From NCBI RefSeq assembly GCF_042100115.1, contig NC_091275.1, positions 2,976,001 to 3,040,000 of the forward strand: 64,000 nt of DNA, read 5' to 3'. Below, piece after piece: positions 61,586 to 64,000 of this stretch. Positions within the stretch are counted from its first letter, which is position 1; each line of letters starts with the position of its first letter. The stretch comes from Alternaria dauci. Lineage: Eukaryota > Ascomycota > Dothideomycetes > Pleosporales > Pleosporaceae. The notes beneath the pieces were generated by a model. That model had not been told where the DNA came from and did not search any database. It saw nothing but the letters and a program-made list of their open reading frames with translations. A program made the position numbers and the translations under genes.

Positions 61586-63790
61586 ATGGTACGGCAGCTG
61601 AGTGGATGCGGGTTAGCTTCTGCTTGGCAGATCGGGAGCCACGCGAACGCCACGGACTTGTACACGATAAGGCCTCCAATCATGGAGCCACGACTGCATG
61701 CGTTACGGGATATGTCGAACCAGAGCAGCATGCCGTCCAATACAGAGACATCGAACGTGAGCTCCTCTGGCTCGCAAAGACCACAACTGCCTGATCATAG
61801 CTTCGTACGGCCAAAATCGCTCATGCTGACAAACACCTCTCCAGAGAACGCACAGTTCAGCGACGTCAGAAGAGACGTTCAAGAGAGACCATATCCTACA
61901 CGGTCGATGCCTAGTGCACCAATCGCACAGGTATTGAATAACGAGGCGAATGTGCTTGGAGCCGCACAGCCCGTACCATCGACATTTGCCTCATCAACGA
62001 CGCCCTTCAGTGGGAGACTAGTTGACTTGCTTCTGGATAGTCCGGATCACGCGCGGCAAAAATGGGATCAGGAACAGCAGTTTGTCCAGCCCGAAAACGC
62101 GGGATGCAGTCCATCTGTCATCAAACTACCGAGGCTGCCGCAACCTCCTAAGCGGACAGCAAAACGACCCAGAATCCCGCCGCTGCTGCAGGGCTTACAT
62201 CAGCCTCCTCCGCTTCCGCCTGAGGGCAGACTCTTTCCGCCGATTACTGGGGAGAAGAATGCATTTGCGGGTGAAAGAGGCTATGATGCGCGGTTTGAAG
62301 AGTCTAGGAGCAAGGACGTGGACGAACATGCTTTTCTCGAGGGTAGTGCGGTGGACTATAGCAGAATTGCCCAAAACTCTGATCACCCGTTAGTTTCCCA
62401 ACCGGTAGCTCAGTCTAGTGCACCAGATGTGGCCAATGGAACCAATGTAGCAGTCAACAATGCCAGACGTACTCGGACACCGACTGAGGCCAAGCATGGG
62501 AAGAAGCGCAACAAATGGTCTCAGCAAGAGACCAAGGACTTGCTTGTAGGCGTCAGCAGGTATGGTATAGGGAGTTGGAAGAAGATATTGCAGGATCCAG
62601 ACTTTGTGTTCCACGACCGCACGACTGTTGATCTGAAAGACCGTTTCCGAGTGTGCTTCCCGGGTGAAGGTCTAAAGCCACGGAAGCCTAGGACGAAAGG
62701 AAAAGAGAAGGCGAGTCTGGACCATACAGCGCTTGATCTGCCAAATCAAGCCATGTATACCCACCAGCACTCTCTTCCTCTTCTGGAACACAATAACGAC
62801 AACAGCCTAGTTTCGAATCCTTCGAGCCCAGCAGAAGCCCAAGAACGCGTAGCAACTCGTAACAAGACAGCAGCGCAGCTAGACCTAGCCGAGCTTGGTA
62901 TCCACGAACCGTTTTCAAAAACCACACGCCGACCACGCCGAGCATTCAGCACACGCGACGATGTCAATCTTCTCAAGGGCTTTGAAAAGTACGGATCTGT
63001 TTGGCATCTGATACGTGATGACGAGGATCTAGGCTTTGGTTCTCGACACCCTACGGACCTGCGCGATCGTTTCAGAATGCGGTATCCGGAAAAGTACGCC
63101 AAAGCGGGATACAAACTCAAAGCAAAAGACAAGGAGCGTACGTTATCGGAACAAGCACTTGTCCAAGAGCAAGATCGACAAGACGGTCCGTCGCAACTAG
63201 AGCAAACGATCTTGGACCACAACCCCCCACAGCATACCAAAACAAGTCATCCGCAACAAGACATGACTACTGCAACCAAAGACATGCATCACCTCCACAA
63301 CATCTCAAACACAACCACGCCCTCCCACTTCGTCTCTTCCACCACCAACACCAGTAATCCCAACTCCGCCCTAAAACCTTTCACCTCATCCTCATACCTC
63401 TCCGACCCCCTCCCCACACTCCCCTTCGACGACACAGATCCAGATCTCACACCAGACATGGCTACCGCAGGCGACGAGAGCCCTATAACGCTGAGCCGGA
63501 ATATTCTGCGATGGGCTGATGCGAATCCGTCGTCATTGTATGCGTTCGCGCCTGCTGTTTCTTCTTCTTCGGCGTTGACGACGGCGTTGACGACGGTGGG
63601 GAATGTGCATGGTGGTGGGCATGGTGGTAAGGGGGAGGGAGGGGCGGGGGTGAATGGGTATACGGGGGGAGCGGGGGGTCAGCAGCAGCAGGGAGATGGA
63701 GGGAGGGGGGCGGTGCTGCCCGAAGCGGATAGTTGGCTGTTGGGGGGTGAGAGGGTCCAGGCGTTTGGGATGTATAGGTTTCGGTCCTGA
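61586..63790 (+). CDS. Two-Myb telobox protein, Tay1/Teb1-like telomere or promoter-binding factor
   Basis: A nuclear DNA-binding protein of up to 734 residues in one uninterrupted frame. Two Myb/SANT repeats are present. The first, about residues 306-365, runs from KKRNKWSQQETKDLL through IGSWKKIL to VDLKDRFRVCFP. The second, about 449-510, runs from RRAFSTRDDVNLLKGF through VWHLIRDD to TDLRDRFRMRYP. The VDLKDRFR/TDLRDRFR third helix is the telobox signature of proteins that bind TTAGGG-type repeats. The pair of such repeats resembles Yarrowia Tay1 and fission yeast Teb1 (family knowledge). The N-terminal 300 residues are Pro/Ser-rich and disordered, with a basic KLPRLPQPPKRTAKRPRIPP stretch; the C-terminus is Gly-rich with a QQQQ run. 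An ATG at 61682 (MEPRLHALRD) in better context may be the true start, giving 702 residues. Whether it acts at telomeres or at promoters cannot be told from sequence. Confidence 0.85.
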   Translation: MVRQLSGCGLASAWQIGSHANATDLYTIRPPIMEPRLHALRDMSNQSSMPSNTETSNVSSSGSQRPQLPDHSFVRPKSLMLTNTSPENAQFSDVRRDVQERPYPTRSMPSAPIAQVLNNEANVLGAAQPVPSTFASSTTPFSGRLVDLLLDSPDHARQKWDQEQQFVQPENAGCSPSVIKLPRLPQPPKRTAKRPRIPPLLQGLHQPPPLPPEGRLFPPITGEKNAFAGERGYDARFEESRSKDVDEHAFLEGSAVDYSRIAQNSDHPLVSQPVAQSSAPDVANGTNVAVNNARRTRTPTEAKHGKKRNKWSQQETKDLLVGVSRYGIGSWKKILQDPDFVFHDRTTVDLKDRFRVCFPGEGLKPRKPRTKGKEKASLDHTALDLPNQAMYTHQHSLPLLEHNNDNSLVSNPSSPAEAQERVATRNKTAAQLDLAELGIHEPFSKTTRRPRRAFSTRDDVNLLKGFEKYGSVWHLIRDDEDLGFGSRHPTDLRDRFRMRYPEKYAKAGYKLKAKDKERTLSEQALVQEQDRQDGPSQLEQTILDHNPPQHTKTSHPQQDMTTATKDMHHLHNISNTTTPSHFVSSTTNTSNPNSALKPFTSSSYLSDPLPTLPFDDTDPDLTPDMATAGDESPITLSRNILRWADANPSSLYAFAPAVSSSSALTTALTTVGNVHGGGHGGKGEGGAGVNGYTGGAGGQQQQGDGGRGAVLPEADSWLLGGERVQAFGMYRFRS

Positions 63791-64000
63791 TGTAGGTTCA
63801 AGGTGATTGCGGTGGTGTGGATTAGAGGGGAAGTGTTTGTATGCCTTGGGTGTCTTTGCTACACGGAGATGAAGCGTGTTGTGCATGGGTTCTTATGTCC
63901 GTAAAGGCTACTATTTGAGGTGTGGTTGGGACTGCTGATGTTTGTAATCGCGAATCAAGGTTATCAAAGCTAGGACATAACATTTCGGCTTCTCACTGTA
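63791..64000. other. 3' flank of the Myb gene, no gene seen
   Basis: The last 210 bases of the window follow the TGA at 63788-63790. Nothing beyond a likely 3' untranslated part is visible. Confidence 0.5.

Noticed and set aside
62746..63886. Minus-strand frames of 117-164 residues under the Myb gene
   Set aside because: They lie antisense to the Myb domains and the Gly-rich tail and have the Arg/Ser/Pro-rich look of reverse-frame translation.

Overview
The window looks like a filamentous ascomycete, most likely a dothideomycete of the Pleosporales type with AT-isochores. Two compartments meet at about 57.12 kb. Bases 1-57,118 are extremely AT-rich and almost free of CpA and TpG (one CA and no TG in the first 300 bases), the signature of saturated repeat-induced point mutation (RIP). 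Bases 57,119-64,000 are GC-balanced, with three intron-bearing or compact genes, GT..AG introns of 50-95 bp and CTAAC/CTGAC-type branch points. The organism call is inference from these features.

The RIP compartment is a nest of dead transposons, resolved by comparing duplicated segments. Family A is a Ty3/Gypsy element of 14.2 kb with 212-214 bp LTRs. One complete copy (328-14506) sits inside the reverse transcriptase gene of a second copy (1-327 and 14507-25268). Family A encodes gag, protease, RT/RNase H and integrase on the plus strand, and carries about 6 kb of extra sequence before its 3' LTR with two paralogous coding-like stretches on the minus strand. Copy 2 of A is also interrupted by two short elements, D1 and D2, that share one end but not the other and have 13-14 bp target duplications. 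The outer A copy is itself inserted in family C (25269-34085, minus-strand Gypsy), which is further interrupted by an inverted D1 copy and by two copies of a short element E. A third E copy is split in two (34086-35184 and 56569-56865) by a complete family C element with 300-305 bp LTRs (35185-56568). That C copy in turn holds a 13.25 kb insert (about 35696-48945) carrying a Helitron-type Rep/PIF1 helicase gene and bracketed by 36-bp palindromes.

The gene compartment, all on the plus strand, holds an acetyl-CoA transporter of the AT-1/SLC33A1 family (57443-59291, three exons), a typical 2-Cys peroxiredoxin (60331-61159, three exons) and a two-Myb-domain telobox protein resembling the Tay1/Teb1 telomere-binding proteins (61586-63790). 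They are unrelated housekeeping-type genes and show no sign of forming a cluster. No intact coding sequence is visible in the first 57 kb, as expected when ATG has been nearly erased.
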